Source: Sordaria brevicollis (Eukaryota; Ascomycota; Sordariomycetes; Sordariales; Sordariaceae). From it: a stretch of 64,000 nucleotides of DNA. Below, in pieces: positions 33,769 to 47,913 of this stretch. The stretch lies in contig JAUTDP010000002.1 of assembly GCA_033439795.1 (NCBI GenBank), positions 806,001-870,000 on the forward strand. Direction: 5' to 3'. Every line of letters begins with the position of its first letter. Position 1 is the first letter of the stretch. Under the pieces are notes generated by a model. It was not told the origin of the DNA. It worked only from the letters and a program-made list of their open reading frames with translations, and searched no databases. Made by a program: the position numbers and the translations under genes.

Positions 33769-36700
33769 CTATACTCCCCTTTTCCCTAAGGGTAGTACCG
33801 TATACCTACTATAATAATACCCGACCAAACTACCAAAATAGTTATTTATTACCCTATATTTCAATTTATTATATTTCCCTTCTAAATATCCTCTTATTCT
33901 GAATTTATATACCGCTACCTACTAAACGTCCTATATTTATAAAAATTTAAAAAAACGGCTATTCTATATTTATTAATGGATTATACGCTATATAAAGGTC
34001 GGTTATAGTCCTAATATTTCCTAAATATCGTTAAAATTAAAATCGATAAATTATATAAAAATAAATTAAATTCCCTAATTAAACTAATTTATAATGGCGT
34101 ATAATTAATAATTTAGTAAATGCCGTTTACGTACTATTATATTAATAATTATAATACGAAGTATAATATATCCGATAATACTTTTAAAAATTATAAATTA
34201 TTATAAAACGAGCCGCTATATACCCTTTATAAACCTATTAATAATAATATTAATAAATTTTAATAAATATTAGATTATACTCCGTCCTATTCCTTAATTA
34301 TTAGCGGGATCCTTAAATCCGGGAATTATATTAATATAATTATTATTATTTAGGGTATTTTAGTTAAGGAGTAGATTATTTCCTATAGTAAATAACGGTT
34401 ATTATATCAGGTATATAATATAATTTATTTTATTTTAATTATTCGCTTCCTTTAATATTTTAAATTCACCCAAAAATAATAAATTATCTTTAGTCGCGTA
34501 AATTAATCCTCTATAAAACTTTTTAATAATTTTAATAATTTAATCCTAAATAAGTCCTATAAATATTAAATTTCCCTATTTATTATATTAACGTTAATTT
34601 AAATAATTATAATACTCTTAAATATTTAAAATGAATTCTATATTATTAAAGAAGGGATGCTTTATAATAATAGTATTATTATAATATATAATATATATCG
34701 GCTATTCGTATAAGGGTAATTTAATAATAAATTTCTTCCTTTTTATAATTTCTAAAATCTTAATTAATTCCTATTCTTATATACTTAGGGCTCGAATTAT
34801 AATATTATCTTTATTTTATTTAATTATAATAAATTATATTTATTATAATTTAATATCCCTTATTAATTTATATATTTTCTTAATACGGAAAAAATATATA
34901 TAATTTATTATTACCGTAGTTATATAAATTTAAAGTCGAATTTAGGGGGATAGTTAAATTTAATATAATAGCTATTTAAAGGGTAGGATAAAAAAATCTA
35001 CTTTTCGGATATACTTTTCTAATGCGATTTAAACTTCTAACGGAATTTGTAAATTAATATATAATACCGTTAAACGCTTTATTTCCTATATTATCGCCGG
35101 TTCGTATTATAATTGCTAATATGCAATTAAAATAATTATTTATTTATATATATAGAATTTACCTTTTAAAAGTATTTTAATTAATATTAAATTACTTTAA
35201 CCCGGAATAGTCCGCTAATTAATATATAGGCTACCCGAATAAATGTTAAAGCGATCGAAATTTCTAGGGATTAAATTATCGATATAATATTCTTAAAACG
35301 GGTAATCGTTAATTCCCTTTAATGTTATTAAACCGGCTAAATAATTCTTTATAATTTTACCCGACTTTATATCTATAATTCGTATTATATTTATATAATA
35401 ATAAGGTTATTCGCGCCGATTAATTATAATTTTCTAATCTTCCGAATATTTATAAACACTATAAATATTATATAAATTAAATCCCTAGAAATAATAATAA
35501 TAATACGTACGTACTATTGTAAATATATAAATAATATAATTGCAATTAAGAACGAATAAATTAAATAATTAATATATTAACCCCGAATTTATTATTATTT
35601 AATTTCTACCGTTAAACGTTAATAAAATATTATTAATAATAAAGTAATAATTAAAATAAATTTGAAAAAGAATAAACGAACCTTAAAATTATTAAAATTT
35701 TACTTCTCCTCCTTCTTAATTATCATTTCCTCCTCCCGCCTTTTATTTAATTTCTATTCTTATTATATAAATTTTTTTTCTAATTTTATTTTCCTTTTTG
35801 CATTTATTTTCTCCTACCCTCTAACCCCTTTTTTCCTTCTATTTTATTTTATAATCTTACCCGCTTATTTTCCCTTCTTCCTTCTTTAATAACCTCTACT
35901 CCTTTTAATAAATTAATATCCTCTATACCTATTATTATTACTTTTTTAATTTAATTTACTTCCGTTATTAATTATTTACCCTAATTTACTTCTATTTCTT
36001 TTAATAAATTTATTTCCCGTATTTCGTTCACCTTTTATAGTTTAATATTATTAATATATATTTTTCTCTTTTTTATACGTATTATTAAATTTACCACTTT
36101 TATTAATACCAGTAATATTACCTTCATTATTTCCTATAATCCCGTCTATTTTAATATAAATATTAGTATTCTCTTCCTATTATTTAATTTTGCCCAATTA
36201 TCCTTCTTCCTAACGTATCCTAATTTTATATCCTACGTTAATATAATTATTTCCTAAATTATATCTCCTATTGAATACGGATTTCCGAATATTATTTCTT
36301 TATATTTATTTACCCTTATTTAATTCTATTCTTCTTTTATTTCGTTTACTTTATTTATTCGCAATCCTTCTAAATCCCCCTTTTCTAAACCTTCGCTATT
36401 CCCTATAAAATTTAAAATCCTCCTTATATTATTTATTATCCCGCGGTTTATTACCGTTAATCGTTATTCTACTTACTATCCTAATAATTATTAAAACGTA
36501 CTATATTTATATCCCTCTTAAATCTAATTATTAAAATTAATTACCAATTCCTCTAATACTACCGGCCAATCCTTTAAATTTTAATAGTTCCGTATATATA
36601 CCCATTTCTATATTTCCGTTTTTAATAATTTAATTAATAATTCTATTAAATTATATATTTATAAATTATTTACTAGCCTATATATAATTTTAATACTATA

Positions 36701-39700
36701 ATCCCTAAAATACTATTTAATTATTATTAACGAAAAGTAAAATGCATTATTATTATATACTTTTATTAATTAGCTAAATATAAATATAATCCTCTTCTAC
36801 GCTTAAATAATCCCTAAATTCGTTAATTCCGTCGTTAGGGTCGTAATAATAAATTAAAAAAAGTAATAAATTTATAAATAAATATAAAATTACCCGGCCC
36901 TACCTCTCGGTATAATAGCCCTAATATAATCCGTATCGACTATTAATTATAATATTAATAATAATATTAATATTAATCTAATAATTTTCGGTAATTTAAA
37001 TCCTACCGTTATATATATCGAATATCCTATAATATATACCGCTACGTCTTTTAATCTACTTAACCACTAATACTTTATACGGAATTTCCTTAGAATAATA
37101 CCTATTAAATAATATCCGTAATAATCGTATACTTATCCAATAATTTGCCGCACTTCCCTAAAAAAGATATATTATACTAACGATATATTTTCTTCCTATA
37201 CTTCTAAATATATAAATTATTTATTTACTAATTAAAACTTTATAAACCTTCGAATAATATTCCGCTTCTTAATACTACTCAAATTATTAATCCTTACCTT
37301 TTTATATAATAAGAACGCAATAATATTTATATATTATAATTTAATTAATAAATTTGGATTTAAATTATTTATTACTATCCCCGGTATTTTAAAAGCTATT
37401 ATAATATATATAATAAATAGTATACGAGTGGTCAATTCTAACCGTACCAAATATACCAGCGCGGATTTCTTTAATTAATAGAACGGCGGCACTTCCTTAT
37501 TTATTTAATTTAATTTAATAATAATATCCCTAAATAACCGTAATAAATTATTTACAATATTTATAAATTATAATTTATTAAGGCGATATATTATTTTAAT
37601 ATAATATTCCCCTAACCGATTAATTTATTTAACGATACGGCCGGTAAATTCTCCTTCGATATTAAATACCCGTAATAAATCCTTATAATTAGTATAAATA
37701 ATAATAAAATAAGGAAATTCTAGGAGGATATTCTAATATTCGGCTAACGCCCGTAAAATACCCAACGTTTCTCTTTCGCCCGTATAATATTTAATTTCTA
37801 CGTCCGATAATAATTATAATATAAATAATAATAGGTTAATTTCGTATATATTTTAATCCGTAATTTTAGTTCCGGGGGTTCTAAATTCCAATTATATAAA
37901 TACTACCCTAATACCGGTATTAGATATATTATAACCTAAGTAAAATTATACCCTAAAAAGTATTATTTTAATAATACGCATTTAAATTTCCTTATATAAA
38001 TATTCGAATAATTTTGCCTATTTTAAACCCCAATTCTATTCGTATAGAATTTAATACTATTAAATTAATTTCTTCCTAATAATTGTTTAATAGTTAATTT
38101 ATTTTAAGTATATTTATTTTAAAATCTTTATATAGCCCGTCCTACCCGGTATATATTCCCGTAAGTGAAATAATAAATAAAGGGTAATCGATAATTCTTT
38201 TTTATTCTTAGGGTAATTCTTTAATTTTACCTATTCTACGAAATATTTATAATACTTTACTACCGGTTTACGCTACCCTTTTTCCAATTCGAATTTTATA
38301 ATTATAATTTTAATAGTAAATAGGACCGTTTTCTTCGGAGAAATATTAATAAATATAAATGCGATTTGTAGGAAATAATAATATCGGAAGAAATTATATA
38401 ATATATTAAACCTAATCGCGGATACGTTATAATCGTTTATAAAATAATCGAATAATATTCCCTATTCCGGATAATAACCGAATAAATTTAATAATCCTAG
38501 CCTATAAATCCCGGTTTATAGCGGCTATACCCCGAATCCTATATTTATTAAAATATAATAAATATATAAAAACCCTATTATCTTTTAAAATATCCGTGAA
38601 TTTTAATATTAAACGTTTAATATAATAAATACCGTTTTATTTTTATATCCCCTAATTATAGGAATTCCTTAATACTTATAAATTCTATCTATTTAAAAAA
38701 AGATATTATATTCTCCTATTGCAATATATTTAAATAATTTCGATTAATTATATATTAATTATTATAATTTTATTATTATTTTATTAATTGGATGGTAATT
38801 TATAATTACCCGTAAATTATTATTATTCTTCGGCGGAAATTTAATATATATTCCCTATATATTGATTCTAGGTATAATTTATCCTACCGCTTTTATTTAT
38901 AATAATAATCTCTTTATAAATTCCTATATCCGTAATATATATCGTAATTGTTTTAAATGGTATAAAATAATATTAAAGTATATATCGACGGTATATTTAA
39001 TAAAATTAGTTTTTTTAATATCGGCTAATTTTATTACGAAGATATTTTTATAAATATATATTAAACGTACTACTTTCTCTTTCTATTCTTCTATTATATA
39101 TTTATTTCTTAATTCTACCCTTATATTTTTAATTTATACTTAAATTTTTTTTATCGGTTCGGTAATAATATTACGAATAATTGGTTATTATCCTATATCC
39201 CTTCTTACCTCCTAATTAATTATATACCCTTCTTTAATCTATTTCGCTATATATACCCGATTTATTATTTCGCTATATTTAATTATATTTCCCTATTTTT
39301 TATTAGTATTTTTATCTTCGTATTACTTTTTATAATATATATTCTTTCGTCTTTTTTATTCCGAATCCGTTATTACCTTTAATTTTTATTATTCGAATTA
39401 TATTTTATCCTTCTCTTTTATTAATATTTTTAATACGAATCGCCCGTTATTTTTAATGAACGATAGTATTATATAACCCTAATTATCGAATATCGATAAA
39501 TTATTAATATTAAAAAGTATTTCTATTATTAGAAATAATATATAGAAATTATTGTAATTTTTTAATACTATTCTTTCCTCTTCTACTAGAATCGTTGGTA
39601 ATAATACCCAATACGGAATCCTATCCTCTATTATTATTAATAATTTAAACGTTTAATTATAGTTCTTTCTTAGCTTTTATTTCCCTATTAATAATAACCG

Positions 39701-41236
39701 ATTCGTAATTTATAAATTTATTTTTAAAATATTTCGTCCAATTAATACCCTTATTATAATATACTCCGATATATATACTATAATTTATTATCCTACCTTC
39801 CTTAATATAAGATATAATATTAATATTATATTGTTTCCTCCCGGGAATTATTATTAATTATTATAAATTTACCCCAAACTTAAACCTATATTACGTTTTT
39901 CATATACTCTTTTTTATATTCCGTTATAATTACTTTTTTATTTATAAATAATGTATAAATAATTTTGGGATTTACTTCGAAATCGTCCCCTTTATTATCG
40001 TATTCCTAAATATTTTAATTATATTTATTATTATTATTATTATCCAAAACTTCCTATACGTTACTATTTTTATTTAATAATATTATTACCCTCTAAGTAC
40101 CTGTTTTACTTTATATAATAATAATATAATAATAGACGTTAATAACCCTTTTAATGTAATAAATTTAAATATTATTAAAGAGTAAATTATAAATAAGGTT
40201 TTATTTTAAAATTATAAACGCTATAATTTATATAATTTATCCCTCGATTATTAAGGGGAAGAATATATATTTAAATATTTAAACGTACCGGCCGTTAATG
40301 ATTTTAATATTATATGAAATTTTAATAAGTTTGGTAATTATATTTAATTATTTTATAATATATTTATTAATTATATTTATTAACGTACTTATATCGATTA
40401 AATATTTATTTACTTTTCTTTTTCTTATATAACCTTTAAAATATTTTAATAATAATTTATTTAAAATTAAATCTTTACGTTCGCCGGTATTAATAATTTC
40501 CCTAAATCCCTATTATTTATTAATTATAAATAACTGTATTTATATCGCAATTTTCCGTTTATATCGAATAATACGCTAGAATCCGAATAATTACGCAATT
40601 TAGGTTCTAATTTACGGAAATTAATTGTATATTTATATAAACGAATAATTTAATCCAATTATATTAATTTTTATTTAATATTTTATATTTTAACGGTTTG
40701 TTAGGTTAATATTAATATTATAAATAAGAATCGTATTACGTTATATTTACCGACCTTTAATATATAATATTTTTAATTTCTTATAATTTTTTTCGAATTC
40801 TTCCTTTTATTTTACTCTTAATTTCCTCGGAATTAATATTAAGGACCGGCTGTATCGTTCCTCGCCCGAATTTTATATAGTATTTTATTTTACGTTAGTT
40901 TTATATATATTAATATTTTTATTAATAAATTCAATTCTGTAATACTTCTTCCTATTGGGTTCCGCTAATAATATTACTAGTAATTAGGCCCGTCCGATTA
41001 ATATAATTATACTTTAAGTTTTTAATTTTTATTCTATTTCGTTAATAATATTTTCGATCCTATTTACCGAAATTACTGCCTTAAATTTCTATTTTTCGTT
41101 ATCCTCTATTCCATTTACCGAATTATAATTAAAGTTAATTAGGATTAATTTATTATTTTAAATATATTTTACAATTTTATCGATTTTATATTAAGGCCGG
41201 CGAAATAAAATATATTTTCGAATTGTATATACCCCT

Positions 41237-41657
41237 AAATAGAGAAACTCTAACGGGCCCGTTATGTTTCTCTATCGGGCCCGTTATCCAAATCTTATAT
41301 CTTGAAAAAGTAGCAAGTATTAAAGTTTTCCGAAAAAAATAAACTTCATATGATTTTTTCTTATTTTTTTCTCTATACCCCAAACCCTAAACCATTCTTA
41401 TACGAGTACCTAAGGCCGAGATATAGATTATTACTCCAAATACTTCTTATATAACTTCTATTTTATAGAATTCGGGCGAATAATAGTCTTTATGATTCTT
41501 TTCTAGCTTTGGTAGATATACCGGCTTGTAGAGAAAAAAATCACAAAAAATATGGTATTACTTTTGAAATAGTAGCCCGCCTTCAAAGTTAAAAACTTTA
41601 GGGATTTAAGATTTGGATAACGGGCCCGATAGAGAAACATAACGGGCCCGTTAGAGT
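41237..41657. mobile_element. 421-bp MITE with perfect ~50-bp palindromic-motif TIRs
   Basis: The left end CTCTAACGGGCCCGTTATG and the right end are exact complements for about 50 bp (to 41286 and from 41608). Each TIR contains two GGGCCCGTTA units, one within the 12-bp palindrome AACGGGCCCGTT. No coding capacity is visible. Its composition is ordinary although it is surrounded by RIP-saturated DNA. A target duplication is not certain. Confidence 0.75.
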
Positions 41658-43736
41658 CGCTCATTAATTAAAATATTTAAGTCCAGTTTATTTACGCGTA
41701 TTATATCCTTCGGCGTTATAAATCGCAGTATTTCGGGTATTATTACTATATTCCTACTAATTATTTATTAATTTATTATTATTAATAGTAATTTATTATT
41801 ATTATTATTTTTAAATTATACTTATTAGTATTTATCCCTAAACGTATACGGGGTAATATAGTATACTTATTATTTAATTAATATTCGCTTACCCTATAAT
41901 AAATACCTATTTTATAAATATTATTTATAATTATATTAAAAGATAATATTAATAATTTATTAATATTCAATTATAATTCGCTATTTTACTATAAATTATT
42001 AATCCGGATTAATAATTTACGAATTTAAAAATTACTAATAAATATCCCCCCAATATTTTAATTAAAACTTTTATAAATCCTTCTATAGTAAATATTTAAT
42101 TAATTTTTATTTTTATTTTAAATTCCTCTAAGAATAAACTTTTTTCGTCTCTTAATCAAATAACGTATCCGATAATAACCTCCCTTATATCGTCGAAAAT
42201 AATATTATTCGTTAATTAATATCCCGCGTTAATTTTCCCCGCCCCGTAAAAACGGTTTTTAACCTTCTTTATTATTCGAATATTATTAACCTCCCTATTA
42301 TTTATTATATATATATAAAGCTAATCCTAAAGCTCCTTTACTTATAATTCTATATATTTATATAATAATTAAATCGCCCTTTTAATATAATTTTTAATAC
42401 TTTCTCCTTTTTTATAACCGAATAAATTAATTTAATATCCCGTTTTTTAATTATATTTAATAATATACAATTTAAATTTAATAAAAAATTATTTCTTTAA
42501 CGGTTCTTATTCGTAATTAGCCTTTAATAATTTTAAATATTAACCTTCCTTCGTAATATTTCGCAATCTTCGACGAAAAATAATATAATTCTCCCGAATT
42601 TTTTTAATTTCGCTCTTAAATTTCAATCGGTCGATATAAATTTTAATATCTTTTAAATATTCTTCGGAATCTTCTCCTAATAAACCCGAAAACGTACCCG
42701 TAAATTCCTTTATCGCTATAAATATTTATAATAATAATAGAATTAAAATATAAAATTTAAAGGTAAATATAATATTTAATAGTATTAATATATTATTAGT
42801 AATAAAAGAAATTAAATCGTTTAAAATTCCGAAACGAAGGAAAATCGAAAATAAAAATATAAATAATATTTATCTAATATTAATTCCCGTATCGATAAAT
42901 AATTATATAGAAATTTTTTAAATCGTAATAACGTCGATATTAATATTACGTATATAATAAATAATAATCTTCTACGTTAATAATAATTAATTTAAATCGC
43001 CGTAATTTTTTATACGGGGGTTTCTCTAAATTACTATTAATAGTCTAATATCCGAATTATAATATTAATACGTTAAGGTTTATCGAATAGTTAATTATAT
43101 ATTACTATTATTATTAATAATTATTTTATATAATTATAATAATAATAAAGAAAGAAAAGGGAGAAAAGGAAAAAGAAAGAACCGATTTTAATAAATATAA
43201 ATAATTTAAATTATTATTAATTAACCTCCTTATAATTTAATAGTAGTACTATTCTTATAATACTTTCCTAATATTAATTAATATTTTTATATAAAGTAAA
43301 TACGATTATAAATAATATTTTAACTTTTACGTAAACTCTATTATATTTTTTAAATAAATACCTTACTTTTTACCGTTATTTTAATTAATATTTAATTCCA
43401 ATTAAAAATTTACTATACCTTCGTAATTTAATAATATCTATTTTCAAAAAATATAGTACAATATTATATAATTATTGGTCCCGAATAATCTTTTAACGGT
43501 TCTAATATTTCGTACTTATTACTAATCGATTCCGTTGATAATTCTATAGTTATTAACGTATTCGGTTTAATGCCTAGTAATATCCGTTAATTGTTTTATT
43601 TAGTATTGCAATACTATTTTAACTCTATTAATTAGTAATAATCTCGCGCGCCGCGCAATCGTATAAATAAATAAACTTTCTTTTCTAAAATATCCCCCTT
43701 AATTAATATAATGCCCCTATAGGTATAAATCGCTAA

Positions 43737-43883
43737 TAAAATACGGTTTATTACCGTATAACGCGGTTCTTTTAGGTAGAAACGAAAGTATATAATTAGT
43801 TGACTCCTTTAATTATAGAAATTAACGGTGCCTCACGGCTAAATATGCCTGATCGAGGTCCGTGCGCACGAGCGCACGGCCCA
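43737..43883 (-). repeat. 147-bp LTR of element I (5' LTR by coding strand)
   Basis: Starts TAAAATACGG (TG altered to TA) and ends GCACGGCCCA. Followed by ACGG. It keeps more G/C than its partner at 33622-33768. Confidence 0.85.
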
Positions 43884-43887
43884 ACGG

Positions 43888-44162
43888 CGGTCCTTATACT
43901 TTCTATAGCTCCTCTACTTGCAGACCTTTCTCCTCTTGTTTTACCCAGCTCTATATAACTGGCTGCTCAGACCAACTAGCCTAGGGTTCTCCCCTAATAT
44001 TAATATCGTCATCATCTAACCCGCCCGCTTAGACTCGAGCTCTATTCCGTTCAGACACCAGACTTTGTTTTCCAAATTTCGAGATTGGCCTACATTACAT
44101 TGACTACTGTCAATCCTTCAATATGATCTTCAGCGCCGAAGGGAACTGGCTGCCAACTGGGC
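43888..44162. other. Non-RIP remnant between element I and the hAT element
   Basis: Ordinary sequence that continues directly across the hAT insertion into 47616 onward. It holds a TATATAA-like motif near 43953 and a short frame from ATG 44123 that reads through the insertion point into a TAG near 47650. This could be leader DNA of another element or a lost small gene. Confidence 0.4.
44155..44162. repeat. 8-bp target duplication of hAT element, left
   Basis: AACTGGGC; the right copy at 47608-47615 is AACTAGGC, one G-to-A apart. Confidence 0.75.
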
Positions 44163-47100
44163 CAGCGCTAGAAATAAGTTAAGTAAGAGGTTATACTTAC
44201 TTGAATTTGAAAAATTAGGTTAAATAGGCGCCTATACTTATTTATACTTATTTATATTTATTTACTTAATTATATTTACTAAGCAAAACCTTCGAAATAT
44301 TACGTTCTTAGTGTTTTTGGATTGAAAGATGCTTTAATTCTTACGATTTTTACCTTCTTGAAACGCTATTAAACTATATAATATTCCCTAAGATAATAAC
44401 AAACCCTTTTACTTCGTTTACCCTCCTTTACAAATCCCTAATTAGCTTAGAATGTAGTTAAAATTTTAAGGTTTCGATAGTGTTGATAGATTTAGACGAA
44501 AGGTTGTATTTTTAAGTATTAAATATTAATTTAACGCTATTAAAAGAGTATTTATAATTATTTATTATCGATAATATAGAATGGAAATTAAATACTATAT
44601 ATAATAATCGAAGGTATATATTCTAATTAGCTTTCTACTACCCTAATATATTATTAATAATATAAATTTTATCGTTAAAATATTTATAAAGTTTATCTTC
44701 CTTCTTTAATTATAATAGGAGGATATTATAAAAATTATAATTAATAAATTAATCGTTATTAATTATCCTTACCTATTAATTATTAATATTAATTAATAGC
44801 TCTTCGATTAATCAATTGATATAATTAATTTCGTAGATATTAATAAAGTCCGCTTTAATATCTTTATATTTAAGGTTAATTAATTCCCTCTCTATTTATT
44901 AAAGCCGATAATTAAGGTAGAGGATTAATATAATTTAATAAGCGGAATAATTTTCTATTTTATCCTTATATTACTTTAATTTTATTATTACCCGGTCGAT
45001 AATATATTTAATAGCCTTTATACCCTCGTTAATTAAATCGTTAACGTAGTCGACGGGTAGGCTATCCCTTAATATAGTTGGAAGTTAGGAGGAAGCGGTC
45101 GTAATAATCGTTTAGGAAGTTTATATTAGTTAAAATAAGGGTATTCGAAAGGGAAGAGGTAGGTTAGGTTAGGAATTGGCGATTTTAATAAATAACTTTT
45201 AAGGGTTTAGAATTAAGGAGGAGGGAATAAAAAGGGGGGGTATACGTTTACGGGTAATATAATTATAGTAAAGTAGTTTTTAGGTAGAGGGTAATTATTA
45301 AATAGAAGTAGGAATTGAAGTAATTATATTAATATTAGAGTTTAATATCTCTAATCCTTTAAACGGTTTAAATATAATATTTCCTTTAAATTTAATTTTT
45401 ATTATTTATAACCGTTAAATAAATCGATAAAGATTAAGTATAATAATTAAAAAGAGGGGAGCCCGCGCCTTAAACTTTTTAATAAAATTTTTAAACGGTT
45501 TTATTATTTTTATAATAGCGGTAAAAATACCCTAATTATTATTATTAAAATTATTTTCTTTTAATAACTACTTTAAAGTATTAAAATAATTAATTATTTT
45601 AATAATATAATAATCGATATATTTATATAATTTCTAAATGCGGCGAATTATATAATAATTAAAATTCTTACGTATTACGTTATTAAAAATAACGTTAATA
45701 TTATAAAAGATAGGGTCGTCGTCGTTAATAGCGGTAAAATTTAATTAAAGAAGGATTTTATTATTATAAATATTATTACGGTTAAATTAAATAATTTGTT
45801 TAAAACGGGTACGTTATTAAATACTTTATAAAGACGACTAATTAATTTAATTTTACGCTATTCCCGTAATAAAGTATTTTCATTTTTAATAAATAAGTAG
45901 GTAAATAAATTATTAAATTCGGAGTCGATTACTTAAGGAAATTTACTTTTTATAGTAACCTTCGTATTATAATTTAAAATATAATTAAAATAATAAAAAC
46001 GATATATAAAAATTTCGTTTTTAAAGTTAGTAGTAGTAAGGGAGGGGTAGAGACTTTTTATTATATAATAAATATAGTAGTTATTTATATTAACGTTATT
46101 ATATTAGAAATACGAAATATTATTAATAAAAATCCTGAATTATTTAATAGTTTTAAGGATAGTAATCGAAATATTTTCTTTATTATAATTATTGTAAATT
46201 TCGTATAACCCTATTAAATTATTTTTAAGGATACGCCGATTATCGATATAATAAATAAAAATTAAGAAGATAATTAAGCCGTTTAATAAGGTTTAGAGGT
46301 TAAAACAGAAGTACTTCTTAAAGTAGGAATTGGCTAAACGTTATTTAAATCGATTGAAATGAATAATATATTTTTCTTGGATTTAATTAATTATAATATA
46401 ATAAAATTTAGGGAGTAGTTAGGTAATTAAATTATTATTTATTAATTTTAATAATGTTTTAAAGCTTGGGTTTTCGATAATAATAAAAGGGAGCTTCGCG
46501 CTAATAATTATTTCTATTATTAATTCGTAAAATTTATTACTAATAAATTTAATAATAGGGAAATTAAATTATTTAAATATAATGGTTACCGATTTAGCCT
46601 TTTTAGGACCGTTAATATTATTTTAATTATCCGCGCTATTATCGTTATCGGGCTCCTTAATATTATAAATATATTAAAGGTAAATAATATAAAACGTTAT
46701 AGTATAAAAATTATAAAAGTTATAATAAATATTATAATATTAAAACTTTCCTTCTATAATATTACCGTTGAATTGGATTAGCGTAGTATTATAGGCGCTA
46801 ATAAAAAAGGTACGTTTATAATAGCGGTTTATTTAATTCTTTAATATATATTATTCTCCCTTAATTGTAAAATACGTTTAAGTAAGGATATCCGCGGGCA
46901 ATTCTTCGATTAGGATTACTTTTAAAAGTTTAAATTGGACGGAGAATTAAAGACGGTTCCTTTATTAAAATGCCTTAATAGTAACGTTATATGCGGTAGA
47001 AATATCGGGAAAAATAGAGGGCGCGTTACTTACGGTCCATAAAATATTATTAACGACCGATAGAAGGTTAGGATCGGGGATAGTAAATATTATAAAAAAT

Positions 47101-47607
47101 AATATTAATAGTAGTAAATAATAATTAATAATAATCCGTAGCGTAGGGGAGGATAAGGGAGGGGAAATTAATAGATTAAAAAATCAATTAAATAATTGCG
47201 TAGTATTATAGCTTAATTAAGGTGCGCTAGCGATATAATTCTAGGGAAATATTGGATTTGGTAATTATTATTATATATAAAACTTTAAGATTTTTTCTAA
47301 TAATATAGGGCAATTTGGGAATTTGTACGTTCTACGAACTAAATACTACTAAATACTAGCAATTAAAATATATATAATTTTTTCGGGTACCGGGTAAATC
47401 AATCTTTAAAGGTTAAAAAATATATATTTTACTAGCTATAACCCTAACCCAAGGATAGTCGAAACCGGCCAAGAAAAAGTTAAGTAAGGTCAAGTAAATA
47501 ATAAGTTTTACTTACTTATTAAATATAAGTATAGACCTCTATTTACTTACTTATTTACTTATATTTATTTATATTTGAGGTCTATATTTAACTTACTTCT
47601 AGCGTTG
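44163..47607 (-). mobile_element. hAT-superfamily DNA transposon, RIP-inactivated
   Basis: 3445 bp with inverted ends CAGCGCTAGAA / CAACGCTAGAA (continuing RTAAGTTAA), the CAG-type hAT terminus, and an 8-bp target duplication, the hAT length. Both ends carry arrays of AAGTAAGTA/ACTTACTT-type motifs (44170-44285 and 47485-47595), like subterminal transposase-binding repeats. The interior is AT-rich with stops in all frames. On the minus strand around 46.5-46.1 kb, a weak resemblance to the hAT catalytic region (ISIDL followed by an NSGF...N..T pattern) can be read through stops. Superfamily assignment rests mainly on the termini and duplication. Confidence 0.7.
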
Positions 47608-47615
47608 AACTAGGC
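47608..47615. repeat. 8-bp target duplication of hAT element, right
   Basis: AACTAGGC, partner of 44155-44162. Confidence 0.75.
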
Positions 47616-47913
47616 TTCAATTCGCAGAAAAGGACCACAACTTGCACGTTTAGTTGCAGCCGGTGCTGGGTAATGGGCTAACTCCTTCCCATTGGACTAT
47701 TCCTCTTCAGGACATGTTTAGCGACATACCTTTGGAGGTCCTGAAGAACCTACTCCAAATTCCATTGCTTTTTACCGTATATTATACCAATATGTGGGGG
47801 TGCGGACCCCTATCGACTATTTACATCGTATCTTCCGGCCTACAACCTACCCCGGGCTTTAACGCCCCATTGGGGATAATAAAGGAAATCATAAACACAT
47901 AGCAGGGTTGGGA
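47616..47913. other. Non-RIP island after the hAT element
   Basis: Ordinary composition. An 82-codon plus-strand frame (47654-47902) lies here but shows no known domain. The island continues the sequence at 43888-44162. Confidence 0.4.

Larger units (their letters stand above)
33622..43883 (-). mobile_element. Complete RIP-inactivated Ty3/gypsy LTR retrotransposon (element I)
   Basis: 10,262 bp with direct 147-bp LTRs at both ends and a short target duplication. Coding is on the minus strand. Translating through stops, RNase H lies at about 37.82-37.54 kb (KYYTGERETLGILRAL, then the RIP-altered IYTNYKDLLRVF where active elements have TDH, then WINRLGEYYIKIIYR). Reverse transcriptase lies upstream (to about 38.35 kb), and an integrase core lies downstream at about 37.3-36.5 kb, with a recognisable KDWPVVLEELVINFN stretch at about 36.55 kb. 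The order RT-RH-IN is that of Ty3/gypsy. Gag/protease (about 38.4-43.7 kb) and the 2.6 kb after integrase are too altered to assign. An unrelated clean MITE sits at 41237-41657. Confidence 0.85.

Noticed and set aside
35662..35889. Hydrophobic 75-codon frame in element I
   Set aside because: It is in RIP DNA, antisense to the element's coding strand, and made of T-rich codons; no evidence of a gene.
41384..41395. Telomere-like AAACCCTAAACC
   Set aside because: Only about one and a half units, not tandem; it lies inside the MITE.
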